NCBI RefSeq assembly: GCF_037040815.1
Contig: NZ_CP146232.1
Span: 434,001 to 498,000, forward strand
DNA length: 64,000 nt
Direction: 5' to 3'
DNA from: Pararoseomonas sp. SCSIO 73927
Lineage (GTDB): Bacteria > Pseudomonadota > Alphaproteobacteria > Acetobacterales > Acetobacteraceae
Below, one piece after another: positions 54,649 to 62,945 of this stretch (within the stretch, counting starts at the first letter, position 1; every line of letters begins with the position of its first letter). A program made the position numbers and the translations under genes. A model generated the notes under the pieces. That model worked only from the letters and a program-made list of their open reading frames with translations. It ran no database searches and had not been told where the DNA came from.

Positions 54649-55757
54649 GCCCGCTGGGTCGGGCGCTCCACCAGCCGGTGCAGCAGCCAAGCGGCCGCGA
54701 AGGCCAGGGCCGTGGCGGCCAGGACCGCCGCGCCGGGCCCCCAGCCCGCCTCCAGCAGCAGACGCATGACCGCGAAGCCCGCCACCCCGTGCACGACGTA
54801 GAGCGGGTAGCTTATCCGGGCGAGGGCATCGAGCGGCCCGGGCAACTGCCGGATCCGATGGCGCGCGGCGAAAAGGGCGGCGAAGAGGCCCAGCGCCGCC
54901 GCGTAGGAGAGCAGGCCGGGCCGCAGCGCCCCCCGCATGCCGCCCACCGCCCATTGCGCGGCGAAGAGGGCCAGCAGGGCCGCTCCAGCCGCCAGGAGGG
55001 TCCGCTGCGGCTCCGTGCCCCGGTGCCAGGCGTGGAACACGGTGCCGACGAGCATGAAGGTGATCATCTGCGCGCTGATCCCCAGCTCCGTCACCGCCGT
55101 CAGCCAGGCATCCGGCAGGGGCAGCGCGGCCAGCGCGCCGACCCCGCCGAACATCGCCAGCGCGGCCGTTACCAGCGGCGCGACCCGCCCCGCCCGCAGC
55201 GCGGGGGCGAGGAGGAGGCAGAGGAGGTAGAACCGGACCTCGATCTCCAGCGTCCAGACGATGCCGTCGATGGAGGGCAGGCTCAGCAGGTCCCGCACGA
55301 AGAGGAGCTGGGCGGCCCATTGCGCCACCCCGAAGGGCACGGGCTGCCCGAAGTGCCGGGCGCAGGCCAGGACCGCGAGCATGGTGACGGAGAGGCCCGC
55401 CGCGTAGGTCGGCAGGATCCGCAGCACCCGCCCCAGGGCGAAGCTCCCCCGGCCCCGGTCGAGCAGGGAGAAGGGGATGACGAAGCCGCTGATGAGGAAG
55501 AACAGCGCCACCCCGAAATGCCCGGCGAACCCTTCCGGCAACAGGCGGTGGAGTTCCAGCACGGAGGGGGCCGGACCCGTCCAGTTCGGCAGGCCGAGGA
55601 AGTTCGCGGCCGCGCCCCGGCGGTCCCAGAAGAACTGGGTGTAGTGGCTCAGCAGGACCAGGAGGGCGGCGGGGCCGCGCAGCCCGTGGGCGAAGGCGAT
55701 CCGGGGCGGATCGGCGGCCAGAACGCTGTTTCCGTGCTCTTTTTGCGCCGCATTCAC
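54627..55757 (-). CDS. Acyltransferase 3 family (OafA/YrhL-like) membrane protein
   Basis: 376 aa integral membrane O-acyltransferase. About ten spans; N-terminal active-site segment FAHGLRGPAALLVLLSHYTQ with the conserved histidine, then FFLISGFVIPFSLL and DGIVWTLEIEVRFYLLCLL. The family adds acetyl or other acyl groups to surface sugars (LPS, exopolysaccharide, peptidoglycan). GTG 55757 (encoding VNAAQKEHGNSV) is the start. Divergent from the YgjP-like gene with 67 bp between. Acceptor unknown. Confidence 0.87.
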   Translation of the reverse strand: MNAAQKEHGNSVLAADPPRIAFAHGLRGPAALLVLLSHYTQFFWDRRGAAANFLGLPNWTGPAPSVLELHRLLPEGFAGHFGVALFFLISGFVIPFSLLDRGRGSFALGRVLRILPTYAAGLSVTMLAVLACARHFGQPVPFGVAQWAAQLLFVRDLLSLPSIDGIVWTLEIEVRFYLLCLLLAPALRAGRVAPLVTAALAMFGGVGALAALPLPDAWLTAVTELGISAQMITFMLVGTVFHAWHRGTEPQRTLLAAGAALLALFAAQWAVGGMRGALRPGLLSYAAALGLFAALFAARHRIRQLPGPLDALARISYPLYVVHGVAGFAVMRLLLEAGWGPGAAVLAATALAFAAAWLLHRLVERPTQRAAHRLGR

Positions 55758-55824
55758 CACAGGATCATTCCCGCTTCTGTCAAGCCGTTGAACCGGACCC
55801 CGCCGAGGGTCCATTCTCCCGGTC

Positions 55825-56544
55825 ATGGAACAGAACGAGACCGAGAGCGTTCCCCTCCGCGCCCATCCGCTGGCTCTCCCGACGCCGACGCCGGTGCGCT
55901 GGAACCGCTCCGCCCGGGCGCGCCGGGTCTCGCTGCGGATCGACCCGCGGGCGGGGGAGGTGGTGGTGACCCTGCCGCCGCGCTCCGGCCGGAAGGCGGG
56001 CATGGCGCTGCTGACCACCCACGCGACCTGGGTGAAGGAGCGCCTGAGCAGCCTCTCCCCCGCCATCCCCTTCCGGGAGGGGGAGCGCGTGCCGCTGGGC
56101 GGCATCCCCCACGCCATCCGGCACGACCCGACCGCGCGCGGCCCGGCCATCCTGTGGAACGGGGAGATCGTGGTGGCGGGGGATGCCGCCTTCCTCACCC
56201 GCCGGGTGGGCGACTTCATGAAGGCGGAGGCGAAGCGCCGCATCGCCGTGCTGGCGGCGGGCCACGCCGTGGCGCTGGGTGTGAAGATCCGCCGCATCAC
56301 GCTGAAGGACACGCGCTCCCGCTGGGGAAGCTGCGCGCCGGACGGCACGCTCGCCTTCTCCTGGCGGCTGGTGATGGCCCCGGACTGGGTGCTGGACTAC
56401 GTGGTGGCGCATGAGGTGGCCCATTTGCGGGAGCTGAACCATTCCGACCGCTTCTGGGCCCATGTGTCACGCCTGACCCCGCACCGGGAAGCGGCGCAGG
56501 ACTGGCTGCGGCGCCACGGGCCGACCCTGCTGCGCGTAGGGTAG
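55825..56544 (+). CDS. YgjP/SprT-like zinc metalloprotein
   Basis: 239 aa. The zinc motif is HEVAHLRELNHSDRFW (HExxH plus a third histidine). The hallmark TLKDTRSRWGSCAPDGTLAF precedes it. The N-terminal part (RRVSLRIDPRAGEVVVTLP) matches the DUF45/YgjP family, annotated as predicted metal-dependent hydrolases. ATG 55825 (MEQNETESVPLRAHP). Its TAG stop overlaps the first unit of a 12-bp tandem repeat. Confidence 0.9.
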   Translation: MEQNETESVPLRAHPLALPTPTPVRWNRSARARRVSLRIDPRAGEVVVTLPPRSGRKAGMALLTTHATWVKERLSSLSPAIPFREGERVPLGGIPHAIRHDPTARGPAILWNGEIVVAGDAAFLTRRVGDFMKAEAKRRIAVLAAGHAVALGVKIRRITLKDTRSRWGSCAPDGTLAFSWRLVMAPDWVLDYVVAHEVAHLRELNHSDRFWAHVSRLTPHREAAQDWLRRHGPTLLRVG

Positions 56545-56578
56545 GATCCGGAACAGGATCCGGAACAGGATTCAGGGC
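56543..56578. repeat. 12-bp tandem repeat starting at the YgjP-like stop codon
   Basis: The unit aggatccggaac occurs at 56543-56554 and 56555-56566, with a degenerate third copy (aggattcagggc) at 56567-56578. The first two bases of unit one are the last two of the TAG stop (56542-56544). Confidence 0.8.
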
Positions 56579-56628
56579 GGGTTAACGGCGCGCGGGCAGA
56601 TTGGAGCGGGTTTCGCGAGGACCGCCCC

Positions 56629-59277
56629 GTGTCCGTCACCCTCAGCGGTAAAGCGGCCGCCTTCTACACGAGCCTGCCGGCCGGCTACGCCGCCGCCACG
56701 CCGCCCCCGGCCTCCGCGGGCGGCCCGGCGGCGGCTGCGGACATCGTGGACATCCGCGTGCCCCTCCCCTCCGGCGGCTTCACCGCGAAGGCGGGGGACA
56801 GCCTCTCCGTGCGGGAGCTGTTCGGATCGCCTGGCGCCGACCTGATGCGCGTGGCCCTGCGCGGCGAGGGCGGCGGCAGGCTGACGCTGCGCGGCGAGGA
56901 CGTGACGGCCCGCACCGACTTCGACCCCATGGAATTCAACGAGCTGCAATACGTCACCGGCAAGGCGGGCAGCGCGCAGGAGCTGGTGGTGGTGGCGCGC
57001 ACGGGAATGCGGGGCGCGGACGGCCGCTGGACGAAGATCGCGGACAGCGAGCCCGTGCAGATCACCGCGACCGTCACGGGCACGCGCTCCCTCTCCGTGC
57101 TGGCGGCGCTGCGCACCCCGGCGGCGGGCGGGGCGGACGAGGAATTCGTGCGGCTGGCGCAGGACGCCTCCGTCTTCGCCGCCCATGGCAGCCGGACGGC
57201 GCCGGGCCTCACGGGCGCGGGCGACGTCTCGCTGCGGGCGGGCGACGCGCTGGCCCTGCACGACCTGTTCACGGTTGGCGGCAAGACCGAGCCCGCCCTC
57301 TACCGCGTGGCGCTGCGCGAGGATGCCGGCACCGGCGCGCGGCTGATGCTGGGCGGGGAGGACGTGACCGGCCGGCTGGACTTCACGCCGGAGGAGTTCG
57401 TGAACCTGCAATACGTCGCGGGCGGGGCGGGCAGCGCGGCGGAGATCCTCGTGGTGGCCCGCGCCGGCACGCGGGCGGGGGATGGCCGGCTGACGGGCAT
57501 CGTGGACAGCCCGGCCGTCGCGATCACCGCGGCCGTCACCGGCGCGCGCTCCGCCAACGCCGCGCCGGCGCTGCGGACGGCCGTGGACCCCGCGGATCCG
57601 GACGCCCGCTTTGTGAGGGTGGCGCAGGACGCGGCGATCCTCACGGGCAGCACCGGCCGCCCGGCCCCGGCGCTGGCGGCTGCCGGCGACATCACGGCGA
57701 AGGCGGGGGACAGCCTCTCGCTGCGCGACCTCTTCCCCGCCGGCAAGGGCGCGGAGCCGGCGCTCTACCGCGTGGCGCTGCGCGACGATCCGGGCGGCCC
57801 CTCGGGTGGCCGGCTGGTGCTGGATGGGAAGGACGTGACGGAGCGCACGGACTTCTCCCCGATCGAGTTCCTGTCGCTGCAGTACGTGGCGGGGCCGGAG
57901 GGCGGGGCGCAGGACATCCTCGTGGTGGCGCGCGCCGGTAGGGAGGACGGCAGGGGCGGGCTGACCTCCATCGCCGACAGCACCCCCGCCGTGATCCGCG
58001 CGGCGGTCACGGGCGCGCGCTCCCTCAACGCCGCGGGCGCGCTGCGGACGGGGATCGACGCATCGGCGGCGGATGCGGACTTCCTGCGCGTGGCGTCGGA
58101 GGCGGCGCTGCACGCGCCGCTGGGAAGCCAGGTGGCGCCGGGCCTGGTCACGGCCGGCAACTTCACCGCGCGGGCGGGGGATGCCTTCGCCCTGCGCGAC
58201 CTCTTCGCCTCCCCCACGGGCGCGAGGGCGGAGGTGAGCGGCTACCGCGTGGCGCTGCGAGAGGGCGACGCGGCTTCTGGCGCGCGGCTGCTGCTGGAGG
58301 GGGAGGACGTGACCCGCCGGATTGACTTCACCCCCGCCGAATTCAACCGCCTGCAATTCATCGCGGGCGCCGGCGGCACCTCGCAGGACCTGCTGGTGGT
58401 GGCGCGGGCCACGGACGCCAGGGGGATGAAGGTGGACAGCCGCGCCGTGCAGGTGACGGCGAGCAGCACGGGGGAGCGCTCCATCAACGCCGCCCCGGCG
58501 CTGCGCGGCGCGCCGGAGGACAGCTACGCCCGCATCGCGTCGGACGCGGCGGTCTACGCCCCGCTGGGCGCCCAGAAGACCCCCGCGCTGCGGGCCGTGG
58601 GCGACTTCACCGCGGCGGCGGGCGACTTGCTCTCCATGAACACGCTGTTCGACACGGCCGGCGGCGTGTTCGACGCCGGCATGACCTATCGCGTCGCGAT
58701 GCGGGACGATGTGGCGGGGACGGGCGCCGGCGCGCGGCTGCTGCTGGAAGGGAAGGACGTGACGGGCCGCACGGAGTTCACCGGCCCCGAGTTCTCCGCC
58801 CTCGTCTTCCGGGCCGGGCCCGCCGGCAGCGCGCAGGACCTGCTGGTGGTGGCGCGCAGGGCGGAGGGCCGCCTGACGATCAGCAGCCCGACGCTGGAGA
58901 TCACGGCCCGTGCCACCGGCACGCGCTCCGTCAACGCGCTGGCGGCGCTGCGGGGCGATGGCGATGGCGCGGGCTTTGACTCGGTGGTGCGGGACGCGGC
59001 GGTGTACCGGTCCGCTTCCGCGAAGCCGCTCTCCCCCGCTATCGGCCTCGCCGTGCCGGCTGCCACCGCGGCGGCGCTGGCGGCGGCGGTGGGCGCCTAC
59101 CGGGCCACGGGCGGCGCGGCGGGCACGCTCGACCTCTCGCCCCTCTACGCCGGGTCGGGCGGGACGCGCCTGTCGGAGCTCGTCACCCTGCTCGGCGGTG
59201 GCACGGTGGGCGGAGTGCGCAGCGCAGGGACGGACTTGGCAAAGTTGACCGCCCTGGCGCTGAGCGCGCGGGCCTGA
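56629..59277 (+). CDS. Large repeat protein with five ~150-aa tandem domains (adhesin-like)
   Basis: 882 aa, no exact family recognised. Five repeats begin near residues 51, 200, 355, 510 and 660. Each has AGDxLxLxxLF at its start (FTAKAGDSLSVRELF, ITAKAGDSLSLRDLF), then YRVALR, LxGxDVTxRxDFxPxEF, LQYVAGxAGSAQxLLVVARA and ATGTRSxNAxxALR. This resembles repeats of RTX-type surface adhesins, where an LF and a VTAAQ/LYVRA-like pattern recurs. No Sec signal is seen (MSVTLSGKAAAFYTSLPAGY), which would fit type I secretion, but no type I genes are near. GTG 56629. Role in adhesion is inferred. Confidence 0.75.
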   Translation: MSVTLSGKAAAFYTSLPAGYAAATPPPASAGGPAAAADIVDIRVPLPSGGFTAKAGDSLSVRELFGSPGADLMRVALRGEGGGRLTLRGEDVTARTDFDPMEFNELQYVTGKAGSAQELVVVARTGMRGADGRWTKIADSEPVQITATVTGTRSLSVLAALRTPAAGGADEEFVRLAQDASVFAAHGSRTAPGLTGAGDVSLRAGDALALHDLFTVGGKTEPALYRVALREDAGTGARLMLGGEDVTGRLDFTPEEFVNLQYVAGGAGSAAEILVVARAGTRAGDGRLTGIVDSPAVAITAAVTGARSANAAPALRTAVDPADPDARFVRVAQDAAILTGSTGRPAPALAAAGDITAKAGDSLSLRDLFPAGKGAEPALYRVALRDDPGGPSGGRLVLDGKDVTERTDFSPIEFLSLQYVAGPEGGAQDILVVARAGREDGRGGLTSIADSTPAVIRAAVTGARSLNAAGALRTGIDASAADADFLRVASEAALHAPLGSQVAPGLVTAGNFTARAGDAFALRDLFASPTGARAEVSGYRVALREGDAASGARLLLEGEDVTRRIDFTPAEFNRLQFIAGAGGTSQDLLVVARATDARGMKVDSRAVQVTASSTGERSINAAPALRGAPEDSYARIASDAAVYAPLGAQKTPALRAVGDFTAAAGDLLSMNTLFDTAGGVFDAGMTYRVAMRDDVAGTGAGARLLLEGKDVTGRTEFTGPEFSALVFRAGPAGSAQDLLVVARRAEGRLTISSPTLEITARATGTRSVNALAALRGDGDGAGFDSVVRDAAVYRSASAKPLSPAIGLAVPAATAAALAAAVGAYRATGGAAGTLDLSPLYAGSGGTRLSELVTLLGGGTVGGVRSAGTDLAKLTALALSARA

Positions 59278-59353
59278 ACCCCGGCCGCCCGGCACCATCC
59301 CCGCCCGGCGCGCCCGATGTTACGCTAACCCGGGAACACCGGCAGAGAGATCC

Positions 59354-60952
59354 ATGTCACCGACCGCGCAATTCGAGTTCATCCTGCTCCTCCTCGTCGC
59401 GGTGGTGTGCCTGGAGGCGCTGGCGCGATGGCTGCGCCTGCCGCCCGCTGCCGCCCTCATCCTCGGCGGCGGCGCCCTGACCTTCATCCCCGGCATGCCC
59501 GCGCTGAGCCTGGACCCGGAGCTGGTCCTGCTGCTCTTCCTGCCGCCGCTGCTGATGGCCAGCGCCTACTTCACCCCCTGGCGGGAGTTCCGGGCGCAGC
59601 TGGGCGGCATCCTCGCGCTCGCGGTCGGCGCCGTGGCCTTCACCACCCTCGCCGTCGGGCTCGTCGTGCGCTGGGCGGTGCCGGAACTGCCCTGGGCGGC
59701 CTGCTTCGCCCTCGGCGCCGTCGTCTCCCCGCCCGACGCCGTGGCGGCAAAGGCGGTGCTGCAGCGGGTGCGCCTGCCCCGCCGCACCATGATGCTGCTG
59801 GAAGGGGAGAGCCTGCTGAACGACGCGGCCGGCCTCGTGCTGTTCCGCTTCGCCGTGGCGGCGGCCCTGACCGGGACCTTCAGCCTGTGGGACGCCACGC
59901 TCAGCTTCGGCGTGCTCGCCGTCGGCGGCATCGTGGCCGGGCTGGCGGTGGGGGCGGCGGGTGTGCGGCTGCTCGGCCTGTTCCGCTCCGTGGAGCTGGG
60001 GATCATCACCACCCTGCTCATGCCCTGGGCCGCCTACATCCTGGCGGAGGAGCTGCACGCCTCCGGCGTGATCGCCACCGTCGTCACGGGCATGGTGCTG
60101 GGCTGGTACCAGCACGAAATCTTCACGGCGGGCGGCCGCCGCACCGGCACCGCCGTGTGGGAGATCATGACCCACCTGCTGGAGGCGCTGGTCTTCGTCC
60201 TCATCGGCCTCTCGCTGCGCGGCGTACTGCTGCGGCTGGGCGGGGCGGAGGACGCGCTGCAGAACCTCGGCGGGCCGGTGCTGGCGGTGATCGTCGCCGT
60301 GATCCTCTCCCGCTTCGTCTTCGTCTTCGGCGCCCGCCTCCTCGTGGGCGCGCAGGACCGGCTGCGGGGGCGCCCGTCGCTCGGGATGGATTTGCGCACC
60401 TCCGCCGTGATCGGCTGGGCGGGGATGCGGGGCGTCGTGACGCTGGCCATCGCCCTTTCCGTGCCGGAGGAGATGGCGGGGCGCGACCTGATCCTTGTCA
60501 GCGCCTTCGCGGTGATCCTCGTCACCGTGCTGGTCCAGGGCACGACGCTGGGGTGGGTGATCCGGCTGCTCGGCGCCGGCGCGCACGCGGAGGAGAGAGG
60601 CATCCACCTCACCCACCACGAGGCCGAGGCAAAGGTGGCCTCGGTCCAGCTTGCCGCGGTGGAGGCGCTGGCCCGCGCCCCGGACGGCACCGTGCGCCAC
60701 CCCCGCCTGCTGGAGCAGTACGGCTACCGCGCCCGCGCCGCCGCCCGGTTCAGCGAGGCGTCGGAGGAGCTGCAGGGCGCGCGGGACGAGCATTTCGGCG
60801 TGGTGCTGGCCGCCGTGGCCGCGGGGCGGGCGGAGGTGCTGCGCCTGCACCGCGCCGGCCGCCTGCACGACGAGGTGCTGCACGCGCTGGAGCACGACCT
60901 GGACCTGCAGGAGCTGATGGCCGGGCGCCTGCGCGGGGGCGAGGCGGGCTAG
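59354..60952 (+). CDS. CPA1-family Na+/H+ antiporter
   Basis: 532 aa with about 12 membrane spans and a cytoplasmic C-terminal tail of about 120 residues. The CPA1 hallmarks GAVVSPPDAVAAKAVL and GESLLNDAAGLVLFRFAVAA (ND motif of the ion site) are present, as is RTSAVIGWAGMRGVVTLAIA. It exchanges Na+ (or K+) for protons at the inner membrane. ATG 59354. The stop shares the palindrome CTAG with the stop of the convergent Bug gene, a 4-bp overlap. Confidence 0.93.
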   Translation: MSPTAQFEFILLLLVAVVCLEALARWLRLPPAAALILGGGALTFIPGMPALSLDPELVLLLFLPPLLMASAYFTPWREFRAQLGGILALAVGAVAFTTLAVGLVVRWAVPELPWAACFALGAVVSPPDAVAAKAVLQRVRLPRRTMMLLEGESLLNDAAGLVLFRFAVAAALTGTFSLWDATLSFGVLAVGGIVAGLAVGAAGVRLLGLFRSVELGIITTLLMPWAAYILAEELHASGVIATVVTGMVLGWYQHEIFTAGGRRTGTAVWEIMTHLLEALVFVLIGLSLRGVLLRLGGAEDALQNLGGPVLAVIVAVILSRFVFVFGARLLVGAQDRLRGRPSLGMDLRTSAVIGWAGMRGVVTLAIALSVPEEMAGRDLILVSAFAVILVTVLVQGTTLGWVIRLLGAGAHAEERGIHLTHHEAEAKVASVQLAAVEALARAPDGTVRHPRLLEQYGYRARAAARFSEASEELQGARDEHFGVVLAAVAAGRAEVLRLHRAGRLHDEVLHALEHDLDLQELMAGRLRGGEAG

Positions 60953-61929
60953 TCCGGCCGCGCGCCCGTCGCCTTGACGATCGGCGCCCACTTCACCGTT
61001 TCCTCGCGGATGAAGCGGGCCAGGTCCTCCGGCGAGCTGGGCAGGGGTTCGACCCCCTGCCCTTCCAGCGAGGCGGAGACCTGCGGGTCCGCCAGGGCCT
61101 CGCGGACCACGGCGTTCATCCTCGCCACGATCGCGGGCGAGAGGCCCTTCGGCCCCACCAGCGCGTACCAGTTCTGCACCTCGTAGCCCGGCAGGGTCTC
61201 CGCCATGGCCGGCGTGTCCGGCAGGGCGCGGATGCGGCGGGCGGTGGGCACGGCCAGCAGCCGCAGCCGGCCGGACTGCACCTGGGGCAGCGCGGTCGGT
61301 GCGGTGGAGAAGGCGTAGTCCACCTTCCCGCCCACCAGGTCCGTCATCATCGGCCCGCCGCCGCGATAGGGGACATGGACGGTCTTGCAGCCGGTCATCT
61401 GATCCATCAGCGCCCCGGCCAGGTGCCCCGCGCCGCCGACGCCGGAGGAGCCGTAGGTGATCGTGTCCGGCTGCGCCTTCGCCGCCACGATCAGCTCCGC
61501 CACGCTCCGCCACGGGCGGTTCGCCGGTACCACCAGCACGTTCAGCACGTTCCCCGCCATGGCGACGGGGGTGAGGTCCGCCTGCGGGTCGAAGGGCAGG
61601 CTGCCGTAGAGGCTGGGGTTGATGGCCAGGGCGCCGATCGTGCCCATCAGGAAGGTGCTGCCATCGGCCGGGGCGCGCACCACGATCTCGGTGGCGAGGT
61701 TGCCGCCCGCGCCCGGCCGGTTGTCGATCACCACGGGCTGGCCGAGCAGGGCGGTGAGCTTCGGCTGCATCACCCGCGTGCTGATGTCGGTGGCGCCGCC
61801 GGCGGCGAAGCCCACCACGATGCGGATGGGCTTGCTCGGCCAGGGTTCCTGGGCGGCGGCGCGGATCGCCGGGAGGGACAGGGCGCAGCCCGCCATCCCG
61901 GCGCCCAGCAGGGCGCGACGGTGGATCAT
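60949..61929 (-). CDS. Bug-type tripartite tricarboxylate transporter substrate-binding protein
   Basis: 326 aa. The leader MIHRRALLGAGMAGCALSLP ends near IRAAAQ. The mature domain has WPSKPIRIVVGFAAGGATD, VVIDNRPGAGGNLATEIVV and VPYRGGGPMMTDLVGG. It lies downstream of an enoyl-CoA hydratase and a CaiB/BaiF CoA-transferase on the same strand. Such trios are common in this group of bacteria and suggest uptake of an acid that is then CoA-activated. That link is inferred from position. Confidence 0.88.
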   Translation of the reverse strand: MIHRRALLGAGMAGCALSLPAIRAAAQEPWPSKPIRIVVGFAAGGATDISTRVMQPKLTALLGQPVVIDNRPGAGGNLATEIVVRAPADGSTFLMGTIGALAINPSLYGSLPFDPQADLTPVAMAGNVLNVLVVPANRPWRSVAELIVAAKAQPDTITYGSSGVGGAGHLAGALMDQMTGCKTVHVPYRGGGPMMTDLVGGKVDYAFSTAPTALPQVQSGRLRLLAVPTARRIRALPDTPAMAETLPGYEVQNWYALVGPKGLSPAIVARMNAVVREALADPQVSASLEGQGVEPLPSSPEDLARFIREETVKWAPIVKATGARPD

Positions 61930-62027
61930 CTCGGACTCTCCTCCTGCGGCGCCCCGGGGCCCGTCTGTCGCGGGTCTCTCCGGGGGCCGTTGAACGCTGG
62001 GCCTGGCGGCCGCGAGACCGCGGCGGG

Positions 62028-62131
62028 CTTACCCCTGACGCAACTGCAGCGGGCTTACCGCTAACGTAACTGCAGCGGGCTTACCGCCCGCGGAACTGCA
62101 GCGGGCTTAGCGCCCGCGGAACTGCGGCGGC
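62028..62131. repeat. Four tandem 26-bp units spanning the enoyl-CoA hydratase stop
   Basis: Units at 62028-62053, 62054-62079, 62080-62105 and 62106-62131; the last holds the gene's final codons and its TAA (62107-62109). On the minus strand each can form a hairpin (for example GCCCGC-N9-GCGGGC). In the second unit both arms changed together to CCGCT/AGCGG, so pairing is kept. Each unit shows a GGTAAG- or GCTAAG-type sequence at the stop position. Confidence 0.9.
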
Positions 62132-62922
62132 CGCTTCTCCATGAAGGCGCGGCGGCCCTCGATGTAGTCCTCGCTGCCGAAGCACTCGCGGACCAGGCGG
62201 TCGCACAGCGCCTCGTCCGGCTGGGCCTTCAGCGCCTCCGCCACGATCGCCTTCACCGAGCCGACGGTCAGCGGCGCGTTGCCGGCGATGGTGCTGGCAT
62301 AGTCCCCCACCGTGGCCTCCAGCGCGTCATCGGCCACCACGCGGTTCACCAGCCCCATGACCCGGGCATCCTCGGCGGTGAAGCGCTTGGCGGTGAAGAA
62401 CAGCTCCTTCGCGAAGGAGGGGCCGACGAGGTGCACGAGCCGCCGGATGCCCGGCAGCGGGTAACCCAGGCCGAGCTTCGCGGCGGGGATGCCGAAGGAG
62501 GACTTCTCCGTGCAGATCCGCATGTCGCAGCAGACCGCGAGCGCGGAGCCGCCGCCGATGCAGTGGCCGCGGATGGCGGCAATGGTCGGCTTCGGGAAGT
62601 CCGAGAGGGCGTCGTACACCTTCGCGGTCTGCGCCTGGTAGGCGTCCACCGCCTCCTTGCTGCTGCGCTCGCTCTCGAACTTCGAGATGTCGGCGCCGGA
62701 GACGAAGGCCTTGCCGCCCGCGCCGGTGACGACCACCACGCGGATCTCCGGGTCGGCCCCGAAATCGGCCAGGATCTTCTCCGCCGCCTCCCACATCTCC
62801 ATGGAGACGGCGTTGTGGCGCTCCGGGTTGTTGAAGATCATCCAGCCGACGCCGCCCTCCTTGCGGGAGAGCATCTTGTCGGTGCCAAGCGCCGGGTTCG
62901 GCGGGGGAAGCGCGTCGGGCAT
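62107..62922 (-). CDS. Enoyl-CoA hydratase/isomerase family protein
   Basis: 271 aa crotonase-fold enzyme. The oxyanion-hole segments GKAFVSGADISKFESER and IRGHCIGGGSALAVCCDMRI are clear, followed by FGIPAAKLGLGYPLPGIRRL. The family hydrates enoyl-CoA or catalyses related CoA-thioester reactions. The glutamates typical of true hydratases cannot be placed with certainty by eye. ATG 62922. The CaiB/BaiF transferase ends 23 bp upstream, so the two probably form an operon. Confidence 0.9.
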   Translation of the reverse strand: MPDALPPPNPALGTDKMLSRKEGGVGWMIFNNPERHNAVSMEMWEAAEKILADFGADPEIRVVVVTGAGGKAFVSGADISKFESERSSKEAVDAYQAQTAKVYDALSDFPKPTIAAIRGHCIGGGSALAVCCDMRICTEKSSFGIPAAKLGLGYPLPGIRRLVHLVGPSFAKELFFTAKRFTAEDARVMGLVNRVVADDALEATVGDYASTIAGNAPLTVGSVKAIVAEALKAQPDEALCDRLVRECFGSEDYIEGRRAFMEKRPPQFRGR

Positions 62923-62945
62923 GTGCTGTCCTAGATCACCTGGTC

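Noticed and set aside
56572..59298. Long antisense open frame opposite the repeat protein
   Set aside because: It is an Arg/Gly/Ala/His-rich shadow of the repeat gene; the plus-strand protein shows conserved repeats and a plausible start.
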